A stretch of 64,000 nt of DNA from Amphritea atlantica (GTDB lineage Bacteria; Pseudomonadota; Gammaproteobacteria; Pseudomonadales; Balneatricaceae): the NCBI RefSeq assembly GCF_900111095.1, contig NZ_FOGB01000017.1, positions 1 to 64,000 on the forward strand, read 5' to 3'. Below the pieces are notes generated by a model. It did not search any database. It was not told where the DNA came from and saw nothing but the letters and a program-made list of their open reading frames with translations. Position 1 is the first letter of the stretch; the number at the start of each line of letters is the position of its first letter. A program made the position numbers and the translations under genes. Shown here piece by piece: positions 46,664 through 55,125 of the stretch.

Positions 46664-48306
46664 TCGTTTAATGATAAACTGATTTGCGGATCCCGCCGGA
46701 TCTGCTCAAAGAGACTTTCGACTGGATCTGCGCAGTTGGTATCCACTTTATAGCAATAGCGTTGCTCTGCCTGGGTTAATGGCTGTTTGGTTTTCTGCTG
46801 CTGCCGCATGATCTGTACATCGGCATCGGAAGGGTCTGCAGCCTCCGCTACGCGGCGTTCCAGACGTTGCTCCATTAAGGTCTGGTTGCAGGTACAGGAG
46901 ATAATGCGCATCTCAACCCCCAGTTTTTCAGCAATGCGGCGATAACTCTGACGGGTACGTTCGCGGATAAAGGTGGCATCAACGATCACTGTTTCTCCCA
47001 CTCTGAGCAGCTTCTCGGTGAGGGCCTTGAGGTGGTTGAAGGTATGCACATTCATCTCGTTGCCATACAGCTGCAGTTTTTCCCCTTTCAGGCTCAACTC
47101 CCGATGCAATCGTTTACGTTCAACGTCTGAGCGGATTCGGATAGCACCACTGCGCTCCAGCAGCTGCTGGCTCAGGTAGCTTTTGCCGCTGCCTGATACA
47201 CCATGCATCAGAAACAAAACCGGGGAGGGCTTGTTGGCATAGCTCAGTGCCAGCCTGATATAGCGGCGGTATTCCGCAAGGTCGACTTGCTGGCCAATCA
47301 CCGCAACTTTGGCGCGTACCATTGCCCGATAACCTTTATAAAAGTTAAGTAACCGGGTGCCGTCGTAGTCACCGGTAATTTCCAGATAGCGGTTCAGACA
47401 GCGATTGGCAAAGGCATGCTGTTGATTGGCTTCCAGGTCCATCAGCAGGAATGCCAGATCGCAGATGGTGTCGATCCAGCGAAACTCCAGATTGAATTCA
47501 ATGCAGTCAAACAGCCTGACCTGGTTATCCAGCAGGGTGGTATTGCCCAGGTGCAGATCGCCGTGACACTCACGAATATTGCCTTCGCGCTTGCGTTGTT
47601 CAATCTTTGAAGACAGACTGCGGAACTGCTGACTGACCTGATAGGCTAATTGCTGTAGTTCCAGCCAGTCATCGAGTGAATGCAGATGCTCGCCGGTGTG
47701 GGTGAAATTATCGCTGACCACCTGCCAGACCGTGTCAGTTTCGCCCCAGGGGCCATCGTTACTGGCGTGGGGTACAGCAAGGTGAAAGTCTGCAATCTGC
47801 TGACTCAGCGCGTCAATGTGAGCGTTGGTCAGGGCGCATTTTTGTAACAGCCGGTCCAGCCGCAGGCCGTCATCAAACTGGCGCATTTTTACCGCATACT
47901 CGAACGGTTCCGCCGAACTATTCGGTTCAGAGTTGTCTGTATCAGCAGCAGGTGCGTCGCTCTCCACCGGTGAGGCTGTCACTGAAGATGTGTTGGCCGG
48001 TTCAGGAATGGTTAATTCCACAGCGGTTAGTGTGGGGCTGGCCGGCGAGCCGCAAATGGCGACGACCTCCTGATATATATCCGGAGCTAATCGTTGATTC
48101 AGGCGGAGTTCTTCATAACAGTAGTGTTTGCGACTCTCCAGACTGGTAAAATCAAGAAAACCAAAATTGACCGGTTTCTTGATTTTATAGGCGATCTCGC
48201 CGGTCAGAATTACCCAGGAGATATGCGTCTCAATCACCCGGATCTCAGCGACCGGATGAGGATAATTGTTTGGATCTGACAGGGCTGTGATCAGTTCTTG
48301 AGTCAT
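46660..48306 (-). CDS. Phosphotransferase-like / P-loop kinase fusion protein
   Basis: 548 residues. The N-terminal ~340 residues resemble aminoglycoside phosphotransferase-type kinases: the catalytic loop ECHGDLHLGNTTLL and the metal Asp in LFDCIEF. The C-terminal part is a small P-loop kinase with Walker A MHGVSGSGKSYLSQQL and VIVDATFIRERTRQSYR. Such two-domain proteins are widespread in proteobacteria, with unknown substrate. The insert around residues 90-125 is rich in Ser, Asp and Ala and looks like a flexible linker. It probably does not give drug resistance. Confidence 0.82.
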   Translation of the reverse strand: MTQELITALSDPNNYPHPVAEIRVIETHISWVILTGEIAYKIKKPVNFGFLDFTSLESRKHYCYEELRLNQRLAPDIYQEVVAICGSPASPTLTAVELTIPEPANTSSVTASPVESDAPAADTDNSEPNSSAEPFEYAVKMRQFDDGLRLDRLLQKCALTNAHIDALSQQIADFHLAVPHASNDGPWGETDTVWQVVSDNFTHTGEHLHSLDDWLELQQLAYQVSQQFRSLSSKIEQRKREGNIRECHGDLHLGNTTLLDNQVRLFDCIEFNLEFRWIDTICDLAFLLMDLEANQQHAFANRCLNRYLEITGDYDGTRLLNFYKGYRAMVRAKVAVIGQQVDLAEYRRYIRLALSYANKPSPVLFLMHGVSGSGKSYLSQQLLERSGAIRIRSDVERKRLHRELSLKGEKLQLYGNEMNVHTFNHLKALTEKLLRVGETVIVDATFIRERTRQSYRRIAEKLGVEMRIISCTCNQTLMEQRLERRVAEAADPSDADVQIMRQQQKTKQPLTQAEQRYCYKVDTNCADPVESLFEQIRRDPQISLSLND

Positions 48307-48353
48307 ATATTTTTTAGTAGTTGCCGGAATTCACAGAGGATTATACGTAGCCA

Positions 48354-50699
48354 ATGGCAAAAAAGAGAGGGGCAGCTGCATCCCGTTCCCAAAAGAGTCG
48401 CAAAACGAAGTCAAATAAGCCCTCCTGGAAGCGTCGGCTGTTTAAACTGTTTCTGAAAGTGTCCCTGGTAATGCTGGTGATTGCCGCTGCCGGGCTGGTA
48501 TATCTGGATGCTCAGGTGCGGGCGAAGTTTGAGGGTAAACGCTGGGCGCTGCCTGCGAAGGTGTATGCCCGGCCTCTGGAGCTGTTTCCCGGTCAGCAGC
48601 TGAGTCGTGACGATCTGAAAATCGAGCTGAAAGGGTTGGGCTATCAGTTTACCTCACGCGCCACTCAGCCGGGCAGTGCCGAATGGGCAACCTCGCGGGT
48701 GCGGCTGTATACCCGTGGGTTTGATTTTCCCGACGGTCAGGAGAGCGCCCGTAAACTACTGATCGATTTCAGTGGCGATACGCTGACCCGTATTCGTGAT
48801 GAGTCGGGCAGTCAGTTGCCGCTGGCACGCTTAGAGCCTGTATTGATTGGCGGTATCTACCCCAAAGACAATGAAGACCGCGATCTGATCCAGCTCTCTG
48901 AAGCGCCCCCCCATCTGGTGGATGCTCTGATCGCCATCGAAGACCGCAACTATTACAGCCATTTCGGTATCTCCCCGCGGGGGATCGCCCGGGCGATGGT
49001 CGTCAATGTTAAAGCGGGTCGTTTTGTACAGGGTGGCAGCACTCTGACGCAGCAGTTGATTAAAAACTTCTACCTCAGCTCAGAACGTTCGCTCAGCCGT
49101 AAGCTGGCCGAGATTCCGATGGCGGTGCTGCTGGATCTGCACTATAGCAAAGATGAGATTCTCGAGGCGTATCTCAATGAAGTTTATCTGGGGCAGGAGG
49201 GTTCCCGGGCGATTCACGGTTTCGGTCTGGCCAGCCAGTATCTGTTTGCACAGCCGATTCGGGAACTGAAGCTGCATCAGGTTGCGTTGATGGCGGCGCT
49301 GGTTAAGGGACCTTCATTTTATGATCCCCGTCGCCACCCACAACGGGCCACTGAGCGGCGAAATCTGGTGCTTAAAGTGTTGCAGGAGCAGGGCAGCATC
49401 ACTCTGGAAGAGCGGCAACAGGCGGAGAAACAACCGCTGGGGGTGGTGAAACAGCAGAGTCTGCTCAAAGGCGCTTATCCGGCATATCTGGATCTGGTGA
49501 AGCGGCAATTGCGACAGGAATACCCCGAAGAGGCGCTTAACAGTGAGGGGCTGAGGGTGTTTACGGCCCTGGACCCGATCGCCCAGACACGGGCTGAAAC
49601 CAGTCTGGTCAGTGTTATCGGTAAGCTACAGCAACGTTACGGCAAACCAGTTAAAGAGCTGGAGGGCGGGATGGTGGTGAGCAACCCGCTGAGTGGTGAG
49701 GTGCTGGCTATTGTGGGTGGGCGCAATACCCGCTACCAGGGGTTTAATCGGGCGCTGGATACGCTGCGTCCGGTGGGATCATTGATTAAACCGGTGGTAT
49801 ATCTGGCGGCGCTGGAGGGAGACTATACCCTTGCTTCGATCATAGAGGATGAACCGCTCGAAGTGAAACTGCCCAATGGTGACGTGTGGCAACCACAGAA
49901 CTACAGTCGTACCAGTCACGGTCCGGTGCCGTTGCACACCGCGCTGGCACACTCCTACAATCAGTCATCTGCGCGCCTGGGGCTTGAGATTGGCACCGCT
50001 AAGGTGGTGGATATGCTCAGGCGACTGGGTTTGCAGCGTGATGTTGATGAATACCCTTCAATGCTGCTGGGGTCGACTGCGCTATCACCGCTGGAGGTCG
50101 CTCAGCTGTATCAAACCATCGCCGGAAACGGCTATCAGGTGCCGATGCGGGCGATCCGGATGGTGACCGATAGCAACAATGAGGAGCTGTCCCGATACCC
50201 TTACAACATCCTGCAGACGGTGGCATCCGGCCCGGTACACCTGATCCAGTATGGTTTGCAGGAGGTGGTGCGCGAGGGCACCGCCCGTTCGGTGTATAAT
50301 CGCTTACCTCAGGATCTTATTGTGGCGGGTAAAACTGGCACCACCAATGATCAGCGGGATAGCTGGTTTGCTGGTTTTGCCGGTGACCGGCTGGCGGTTG
50401 TCTGGCTGGGACTGGATGATAACAAGCCGTTGCCGCTGACCGGTAGTAGCGGCGCGCTGCGGGTATGGACCGAGTTTATGGCGCAGACCCGACCGCAGCC
50501 TTTCATGGCGGAAAGACCGGATACAATCAAGTACCATTGGGTAGAAGATAGCACCGGGCTGATGTCGGGTGAAGGGTGTGAGGGAGCCCGGGAACTACCC
50601 TTTATCGAGGGCACTGAACCTAAGGAATCATCCGGGTGCGGTGACAATGTTATCAGTAATCCGCTTGATCTTCTCAAGCGCTGGTTCAGAACGGAATAA
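48354..50699 (+). CDS. mrcB: Penicillin-binding protein 1B
   Basis: 781 residues. Bifunctional peptidoglycan glycosyltransferase and DD-transpeptidase. A basic cytoplasmic tail, one membrane helix (about 34-54), a UB2H-type domain, the GT51 domain with the catalytic Glu in AIEDRNYYSHFGISPRG and GGSTLTQQLIKN, then the transpeptidase with SxxK in GSLIKP, SYN in HSYNQSSARLG and KTGTT. The C-terminal acidic Cys-containing tail (EGCEGARELPF) is usual for PBP1b. Confidence 0.96.
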   Translation: MAKKRGAAASRSQKSRKTKSNKPSWKRRLFKLFLKVSLVMLVIAAAGLVYLDAQVRAKFEGKRWALPAKVYARPLELFPGQQLSRDDLKIELKGLGYQFTSRATQPGSAEWATSRVRLYTRGFDFPDGQESARKLLIDFSGDTLTRIRDESGSQLPLARLEPVLIGGIYPKDNEDRDLIQLSEAPPHLVDALIAIEDRNYYSHFGISPRGIARAMVVNVKAGRFVQGGSTLTQQLIKNFYLSSERSLSRKLAEIPMAVLLDLHYSKDEILEAYLNEVYLGQEGSRAIHGFGLASQYLFAQPIRELKLHQVALMAALVKGPSFYDPRRHPQRATERRNLVLKVLQEQGSITLEERQQAEKQPLGVVKQQSLLKGAYPAYLDLVKRQLRQEYPEEALNSEGLRVFTALDPIAQTRAETSLVSVIGKLQQRYGKPVKELEGGMVVSNPLSGEVLAIVGGRNTRYQGFNRALDTLRPVGSLIKPVVYLAALEGDYTLASIIEDEPLEVKLPNGDVWQPQNYSRTSHGPVPLHTALAHSYNQSSARLGLEIGTAKVVDMLRRLGLQRDVDEYPSMLLGSTALSPLEVAQLYQTIAGNGYQVPMRAIRMVTDSNNEELSRYPYNILQTVASGPVHLIQYGLQEVVREGTARSVYNRLPQDLIVAGKTGTTNDQRDSWFAGFAGDRLAVVWLGLDDNKPLPLTGSSGALRVWTEFMAQTRPQPFMAERPDTIKYHWVEDSTGLMSGEGCEGARELPFIEGTEPKESSGCGDNVISNPLDLLKRWFRTE

Positions 50700-50703
50700 A
50701 CAG

Positions 50704-51258
50704 ATGAAAAAAGTGATATCGACAGGTTGTGGGCTGCTCTTAACATCATTACTCGCCGGTTGTATGGGCGGTAATGCCAATATTAACCCGATTGTGGAGG
50801 ACCGTTCAGAATCCGGCAGCGGGGTCGCGGTTGATCCGAATGTCGGTTCAGATACTGCTGTGGCGACGCCGGTTGATACCGGTCAGGGCTTCACGGTGGT
50901 GAACCGTCAGGTTGCCGCGCCAGCGCCTGTATCCAGCAGCAATCCGGCCGTTATCGCTCTGCTTCAGGGCGCACTTGAACAGCAAAAACAGGGCGAGTAC
51001 AGTGCAGCGCAAAGCAGCCTTGAGCGGGCTCAGCGGATAGCACCCCGTGATCCCCATGTATATATGCGGCTGGCTGATCTGCGTCGTCAGCAGGGACAGT
51101 ATCTGCAGGCAGAACAGTTTGCCCTCAAAGGGCTGACCCTGGCCCGTGGACAGTCGGCCATGGAGCGCAAATTCTGGATTCTGATTGCGGATATTCGCAG
51201 TGAGGGTGGAGATCACAGCGGCGCGGCGGTGGCCCGGGATAAAGCGAACATGTTATGA
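50704..51258 (+). CDS. TPR lipoprotein, probable PBP1b activator (LpoP-like)
   Basis: 184 residues. The signal with lipobox LLAGC (Cys at about 19) is followed by a low-complexity linker (about 22-85) and two tetratricopeptide repeats (about 90-160, ALEQQKQGEYSAAQSSLERA and a second unit). Start ATG 50704 is four bases after the mrcB stop, so it is co-expressed. In P. aeruginosa the TPR lipoprotein LpoP, linked to the PBP1b gene, activates PBP1b; this gene matches in domains and position. It replaces LpoB of enterics by inference. Confidence 0.75.
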   Translation: MKKVISTGCGLLLTSLLAGCMGGNANINPIVEDRSESGSGVAVDPNVGSDTAVATPVDTGQGFTVVNRQVAAPAPVSSSNPAVIALLQGALEQQKQGEYSAAQSSLERAQRIAPRDPHVYMRLADLRRQQGQYLQAEQFALKGLTLARGQSAMERKFWILIADIRSEGGDHSGAAVARDKANML

Positions 51259-51307
51259 AATCCAGCGTTATCGCTGGCAATCGCTGTTGAGTTAAACCGG
51301 TTACGAA

Positions 51308-51351
51308 CCGCCATTGCCGCTATGATTGAGTAGCGGTTTAGGCGGCTTTTA
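51308..51351 (+). terminator. Terminator after the mrcB operon
   Basis: Nested stems CCGCC/GGCGG and CCGCTA/TAGCGG followed by CTTTT. The rest of 51259-51543 shows no gene. Confidence 0.6.
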
Positions 51352-51543
51352 ATCTTCACAGTGTCTGAGTCATAAACCGGTTTATCAGATACGCCGAACA
51401 GTTACCGAAACGTTCACCTCAGCTTTATATGACCCTGACAGGAAAGTTGTGTGCCGGTTAAAAAGTTGAATATTGACTCTGGTTGTTGGCAAAACTCCGG
51501 TTATGATAGTGCTATTCGTTGTTCAAAAATGAGTAGCTCTACC

Positions 51544-52227
51544 ATGTCAGAATCCAGGTTGCAGGCGGTTATCGGTGATCACTTCCTGTTTTCATCGTTA
51601 TCGCAACAGGCCCGTGAAACACTGGTGCAACACTGTCGCACGATTAAATTGAAAAATGATGAAACTCTGTTCAGTCAGGGGGGCGAAGCTCATAGCTTCT
51701 ATCTGGCACTCAGCGGTGCAGTGAAACTGTTTCGGGTGTCCCCGGATGGTCAGACCAAGGTGATCGAGGTGATTCATGCCGGCGAGACCTTTGCTGAGGC
51801 TCTGATGTTTATGGATCAGATACGTTACCCTGTCAATGCGTCAGCGATGGGGAGTGCCGAGGTGATGGTGATCCCCAATAAGCTTTATAAAGAGATGCTG
51901 CTGGCCGCCCCCCAGAGCGCGATGAAGCTGATGGGCACCATGGCGGTTAAACTGCATCGGCGGATCAAAGAGATCGAAACCCTGACACTGCAAAATACCC
52001 GTCACCGGCTGGGCAACTATCTGTTCGGGCTGGCGCCGGATCCGGCGGCAAAACAGAGTGTCTTCCAACTGCCGATGGCGAAACAGCTGATCGCATCGCA
52101 GTTAGGCATGCAACCGGAAACCTTTTCCCGACTGATCAAAGAGATGAAGACCCAGGGGTTGATTGAGGTGAACGGGGCTGAGGTACAGGTGCATGATCTG
52201 CAGGGGCTTCGGGCGTTTGGTCATTGA
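51544..52227 (+). CDS. dnr: Crp/Fnr family regulator, Dnr-like
   Basis: 227 residues from ATG 51544, the same length as P. aeruginosa DNR, the heme-dependent nitric-oxide sensor that activates denitrification genes. A cyclic-nucleotide-type sensor domain (about 15-125: ETLFSQGGEAHSFYLALSG, TFAEALMFMD) lacks the FNR Cys cluster. A long dimer helix and the HTH (SQLGMQPETFSRLIKEM) follow. An ATG at 51529 and an open frame further upstream exist without better ribosome sites. Being Dnr fits the NsrR/Hmp cluster 9 kb away. No FNR-type box was found upstream. Confidence 0.75.
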   Translation: MSESRLQAVIGDHFLFSSLSQQARETLVQHCRTIKLKNDETLFSQGGEAHSFYLALSGAVKLFRVSPDGQTKVIEVIHAGETFAEALMFMDQIRYPVNASAMGSAEVMVIPNKLYKEMLLAAPQSAMKLMGTMAVKLHRRIKEIETLTLQNTRHRLGNYLFGLAPDPAAKQSVFQLPMAKQLIASQLGMQPETFSRLIKEMKTQGLIEVNGAEVQVHDLQGLRAFGH

Positions 52228-52264
52228 CGATTCCCGGCAGCTGAGCCCGCGATATTACAGAGAT

Positions 52265-52302
52265 AAAAAAAGGGCTGGCCCTGCAGGGTCTGCCCTTTTT
52301 TA
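52265..52302. terminator. Bidirectional terminator
   Basis: AAAAAGGGC/GCCCTTTTT stem with an inner palindrome (GGCCCTGCAGGGTC), between the convergent Dnr-like and cold-shock genes. Confidence 0.85.
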
Positions 52303-52316
52303 CATCTGGCTATCGA

Positions 52317-52526
52317 TCAGATAGCGACAATATTTTCAGCCTGAGGGCCTTTAGGACCACTGGTGACAGTAAACTGTACCTGCTGGCCTTCAGCCAGGGT
52401 TTTGAAACCATCGCTGACGATTGCGCTGAAGTGAGCGAAAACATCGGGACCGGAGAGCTGCTCAATAAAACCAAAACCTTTAGTTTCGTTGAACCATTTA
52501 ACCGTGCCGGTTGTTGAATTAGACAT
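52317..52526 (-). CDS. Cold-shock protein of the CspA family
   Basis: 69 residues, a single OB-fold. RNP1 KGFGFIEQ and the RNP2-type DVFAHFSAI are present, with [12 protein letters not shown] at the N-terminus. ATG 52526 has AGGA seven bases upstream. The 52527-52722 region upstream has no gene and is AT-rich; long leaders that change structure in the cold are known for cspA genes, but the structure was not modelled here. Confidence 0.93.
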   Translation of the reverse strand: MSNSTTGTVKWFNETKGFGFIEQLSGPDVFAHFSAIVSDGFKTLAEGQQVQFTVTSGPKGPQAENIVAI

Positions 52527-52722
52527 AATAATATCCTGAAATTTAAATAGAGTAGTGCCTTCAAAAGGCTTGAATCGCATCAAAATGTAGACTGAGACTT
52601 AGAAACTGCAGGACGTGGTGTTACGAATAAAACAACGAAATGTAGGATGTAAATATGAGACTTCTTTCTAGCTGCCGATCACTGTATAGAGTTAGTGCGG
52701 ACTTGTATATAAGTTTCTGAGT

Positions 52723-53061
52723 TTATCTGTGATCCACGGAGGGGAGGTTACCAGTATTCAGCTTTATCCGGCCCAGCGAGTTGGCAAAATACTTCTCGGA
52801 GAAATAGACCATGAAGCCGAGCATTGCCAGAACGGTTGTTAATAGCAGTGCCCGGCTTTGCAGTACCACGCAGGCATAGAGACCCGAGGCGGCTACGGCC
52901 AGATAGAGCAGTGCTGCTCTGGTATTCTGCACCAGATCGAACAGACCGCAGTAGACCATGATCGAACCGAGAAAATAACCGAGAGCAACCAGACGGGGAT
53001 AACGCCTCGCCTGATGCATGCCAAATGCGGTAAAGGTGATACACAGACCTGTGATCAGTGG
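52723..53061 (-). pseudogene. Fragment of an integral membrane protein gene
   Basis: The frame encodes three hydrophobic segments (GYFLGSIMVYCGLF, ALLYLAVAASGLYACVVL and LLLTTVLAMLGFMVYF). It has no good start: the hydrophobic reading continues upstream of ATG 53019 into LITGLCITFTAFG without ATG, GTG or TTG. At the 3' end SEKYFANSLG changes abruptly to a polar tail (RIKLNTGNLPSVDHR), while another frame would give SLGW. Loss of both ends suggests a decayed gene. A short real protein from ATG 53019 (98 aa) cannot be excluded. The family is not recognised with confidence. Confidence 0.45.
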
Positions 53062-53066
53062 TGGGT

Positions 53067-53558
53067 CTAAAGCACAAAGGGCAGATCGGTTACACCAAAA
53101 TCGATACCCAACTGACTCAGGGCCGTGGTGAGCTGTCCCCGGTGATGAGTGCTGTGGTTAAACATATGGGCTGCCAGCAACCATGCAGGTTTAGTCCTCG
53201 CCGTTCCATCGATTTTACTGATATAGGAAAAATCACTCTCCAGCCAGCTTTGCTTCAGACGATCCGCCCAATCGATGATTTTCTGGTCCCACACTTTTCT
53301 AGTGTCAGCGAGTTCGGAGAAATCCGGGTAAAGAATGCCGCCGAATTCCGGCACCTCATCTTCCTTCCCCATAAAGCGGGATAACCAGGCAATATCGCCA
53401 TACATAAGATGATCCAGAGTGCCGTGGATCGATTTGAAGAACAGTTTCATATCCGTCCGGCGTTGTTGATCCGGAATGGTGGCGCAGGCGTTGTAGAGCT
53501 GATCATTCATTCTGGCGTTGTAGCGGGCCATGGTTTGACAATAGCTGGGGCTAATCAT
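53067..53558 (-). CDS. DinB family protein
   Basis: 163 residues, a four-helix bundle of the DinB/YfiT-like metal-binding superfamily. The probable three-His metal site is made of the His in TLDHLMYGD and two in HMFNHSTHHRGQL. Members are putative thiol- or metal-dependent transferases; the substrate is unknown. ATG 53558 has AAGGA at a good distance; the frame is open 13 codons further upstream. Confidence 0.85.
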   Translation of the reverse strand: MISPSYCQTMARYNARMNDQLYNACATIPDQQRRTDMKLFFKSIHGTLDHLMYGDIAWLSRFMGKEDEVPEFGGILYPDFSELADTRKVWDQKIIDWADRLKQSWLESDFSYISKIDGTARTKPAWLLAAHMFNHSTHHRGQLTTALSQLGIDFGVTDLPFVL

Positions 53559-53736
53559 AAGTGTTCCTTGTCTATTGCGACAGAGGTAAAGTCTCACTAT
53601 CCAATCGAACTGATAGTGTATCAGATCAGAGTGAGATTCCAGTGGCCCGTCGTGAGGGAGAGCTCATCCCGGGAAGGTGAAGCCTGACCGGCTTTTCTGA
53701 CGTTCGCTTTTGTCAGCTCTGTCAGGCTTGTTGCTG

Positions 53737-53799
53737 ATTAAACCGAACCATCTGTTTAATCGACATCGCGCAAAGGGGCAGACCTGCTGCCAGAAGTAG
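53737..53799. repeat. 63-bp direct repeat, copy A (gene 3'-end remnant)
   Basis: 60 of 63 bases match 54496-54558. Copy A keeps, on the minus strand, the end of a protein identical in style to the intact membrane protein (LLLAAGLPLCAMSIKQMVRF then NQQQA and a stop). Beyond 53799 the sequence has no relation to that gene, so it is a displaced 3' end. Confidence 0.85.
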
Positions 53800-53952
53800 G
53801 GTGTTGATTCCACGATCCACGGCGGTTTCACCGACCCCAGGCGGGGTATCACCAGGCGCCATCCTCTTTTTATCTGTCTAAGCTGCTAGCCCGAGAGCAG
53901 GGAAAAGAGGCAGAGTAAAATATAAAAAACGAACCTTACTCTGCCTTATACT

Positions 53953-54414
53953 CTATTTACTGCATGACCCCTTTTTGGCCATCTCTAACTGTGCGACCTC
54001 ATTTTTCCCCTTCTCTTCGTCGACTAATTCCAATCCAGCACCACCGACAAAGGCCCCTAATTTTATATATTGTCTAACAAAATAATTCTTTCCGCCCTCT
54101 GTTTTAACCAAGAGATCGTTAGGAGAGAACTCCGATTCAGTTGATACTTTATGTTCTTCACCTCCACCTACCTCTTCGTAGAAAAACATATCGGGTGCTG
54201 TCTCTCCAATACATTTTCCGTCAACCCACACATCTTTTTTCAGAGCTGCACCAAATACACCAGCACGGTAAATATATAACCCAGCATTTTCTTTGTTTGA
54301 TGGGGGATTGAACTGCTTAGCCACATCCGCTTTTTCTTTGCTTTCCATGGGGACTGAGGCACATCCAGCTAATAGAGATGTTGCTACAGCTGTTGCAATA
54401 AGGAGTTTATTCAT
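53953..54414 (-). CDS. DUF2846-type lipoprotein
   Basis: 153 residues. Lipobox SLLAGC (Cys 18), then a beta-rich domain with GLYIYRAGVFGAALKKDVWVDG and YFVRQYIKLG, as in DUF2846 proteins of unknown role. Base composition is clearly AT-richer than the neighbours. The gene lies between two 63-bp direct repeats, which suggests that it arrived as a small insert in the 3' end of the next gene. Its own ribosome site AAGAG precedes the ATG. Confidence 0.8.
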   Translation of the reverse strand: MNKLLIATAVATSLLAGCASVPMESKEKADVAKQFNPPSNKENAGLYIYRAGVFGAALKKDVWVDGKCIGETAPDMFFYEEVGGGEEHKVSTESEFSPNDLLVKTEGGKNYFVRQYIKLGAFVGGAGLELVDEEKGKNEVAQLEMAKKGSCSK

Positions 54415-54456
54415 TGCTCTTCCTTGTTTATTGATAAGTAAGTGTTGCTTGTTAAG

Positions 54457-55119
54457 TTAAACCTGCTTTTTGAATTTGTCAGAAGTTTGTTCAGAATTAA
54501 ACCGAATCATCTGTTTAATTGACATCGCGCAAAGGGGCAGAGCTGCTGCCAGAAGTAGTGGATACAGATAGCTGCTATCTGCCAGCGGATTGACGACCAG
54601 ATTGCCCGGGCCGGTCAGCATCAGGGCGACCGCCATATTGATTGCAGCCAGCAGGGTAATACTGCGCAGTTGCTTCTCGCCGGTCATGAAGGCTGAGGCG
54701 AGCATGGCCGCGCTGACGGCAACCGCAACCATCTGTGTATAGATCTCGCCATGCTCCATCCGCCGTAACAGTTCAAACAGAGCGAACAGGCCGATCAGCC
54801 AGCGTCCCCAGGCGGGGCGACTCCAGTGATTGTTGCGGGCGCTGACCAGCATAGCGCTGGCCAGCAGCGGGATGGCGGCATAGTAGGCCAGATTGCTTAG
54901 CAGGCGCTGGAAGGTTTGCAGGTCCATGCCGCTGCTGGCAACCAGCTGCGTGGTCAGCAGGTCAGCAAGGGCGGCAACGCCGATAAATGCCAGACTCAGG
55001 GATGCGGCTTGGAGTGTGGCTTTAGGCTGATCATCAACAAGGGGCTGCGCGGCGCGTTTAAGGAGCAGAGCCGAGGCCATTGAGCTGATGATCAGCGCAA
55101 CCAGTGTCAGGGTGAGCAA
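54457..55119 (-). CDS. Six-helix integral membrane protein, unknown
   Basis: 220 residues with about six to seven hydrophobic segments and no domain I can name. It starts six bases after the hemL stop, so the two are probably co-transcribed. The last ~15 residues (NSEQTSDKFKKQV) differ from the ending kept in the remnant at 53737-53799 (NQQQA), so this C-terminus looks newly acquired at the repeat junction. Confidence 0.75.
   Translation of the reverse strand: MLTLTLVALIISSMASALLLKRAAQPLVDDQPKATLQAASLSLAFIGVAALADLLTTQLVASSGMDLQTFQRLLSNLAYYAAIPLLASAMLVSARNNHWSRPAWGRWLIGLFALFELLRRMEHGEIYTQMVAVAVSAAMLASAFMTGEKQLRSITLLAAINMAVALMLTGPGNLVVNPLADSSYLYPLLLAAALPLCAMSIKQMIRFNSEQTSDKFKKQV
54496..54558. 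repeat. 63-bp direct repeat, copy B
   Basis: It lies inside the 3' part of the membrane protein gene. It matches copy A (53737-53799) except at three positions and has the same orientation. About 700 bases separate the two copies. Confidence 0.85.
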
Positions 55120-55125
55120 TACAGA

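Noticed and set aside
53664-53852. 62-codon minus-strand ORF near the direct repeat
   Set aside because: It reads the gene remnant at 53737-53799 in a wrong frame.
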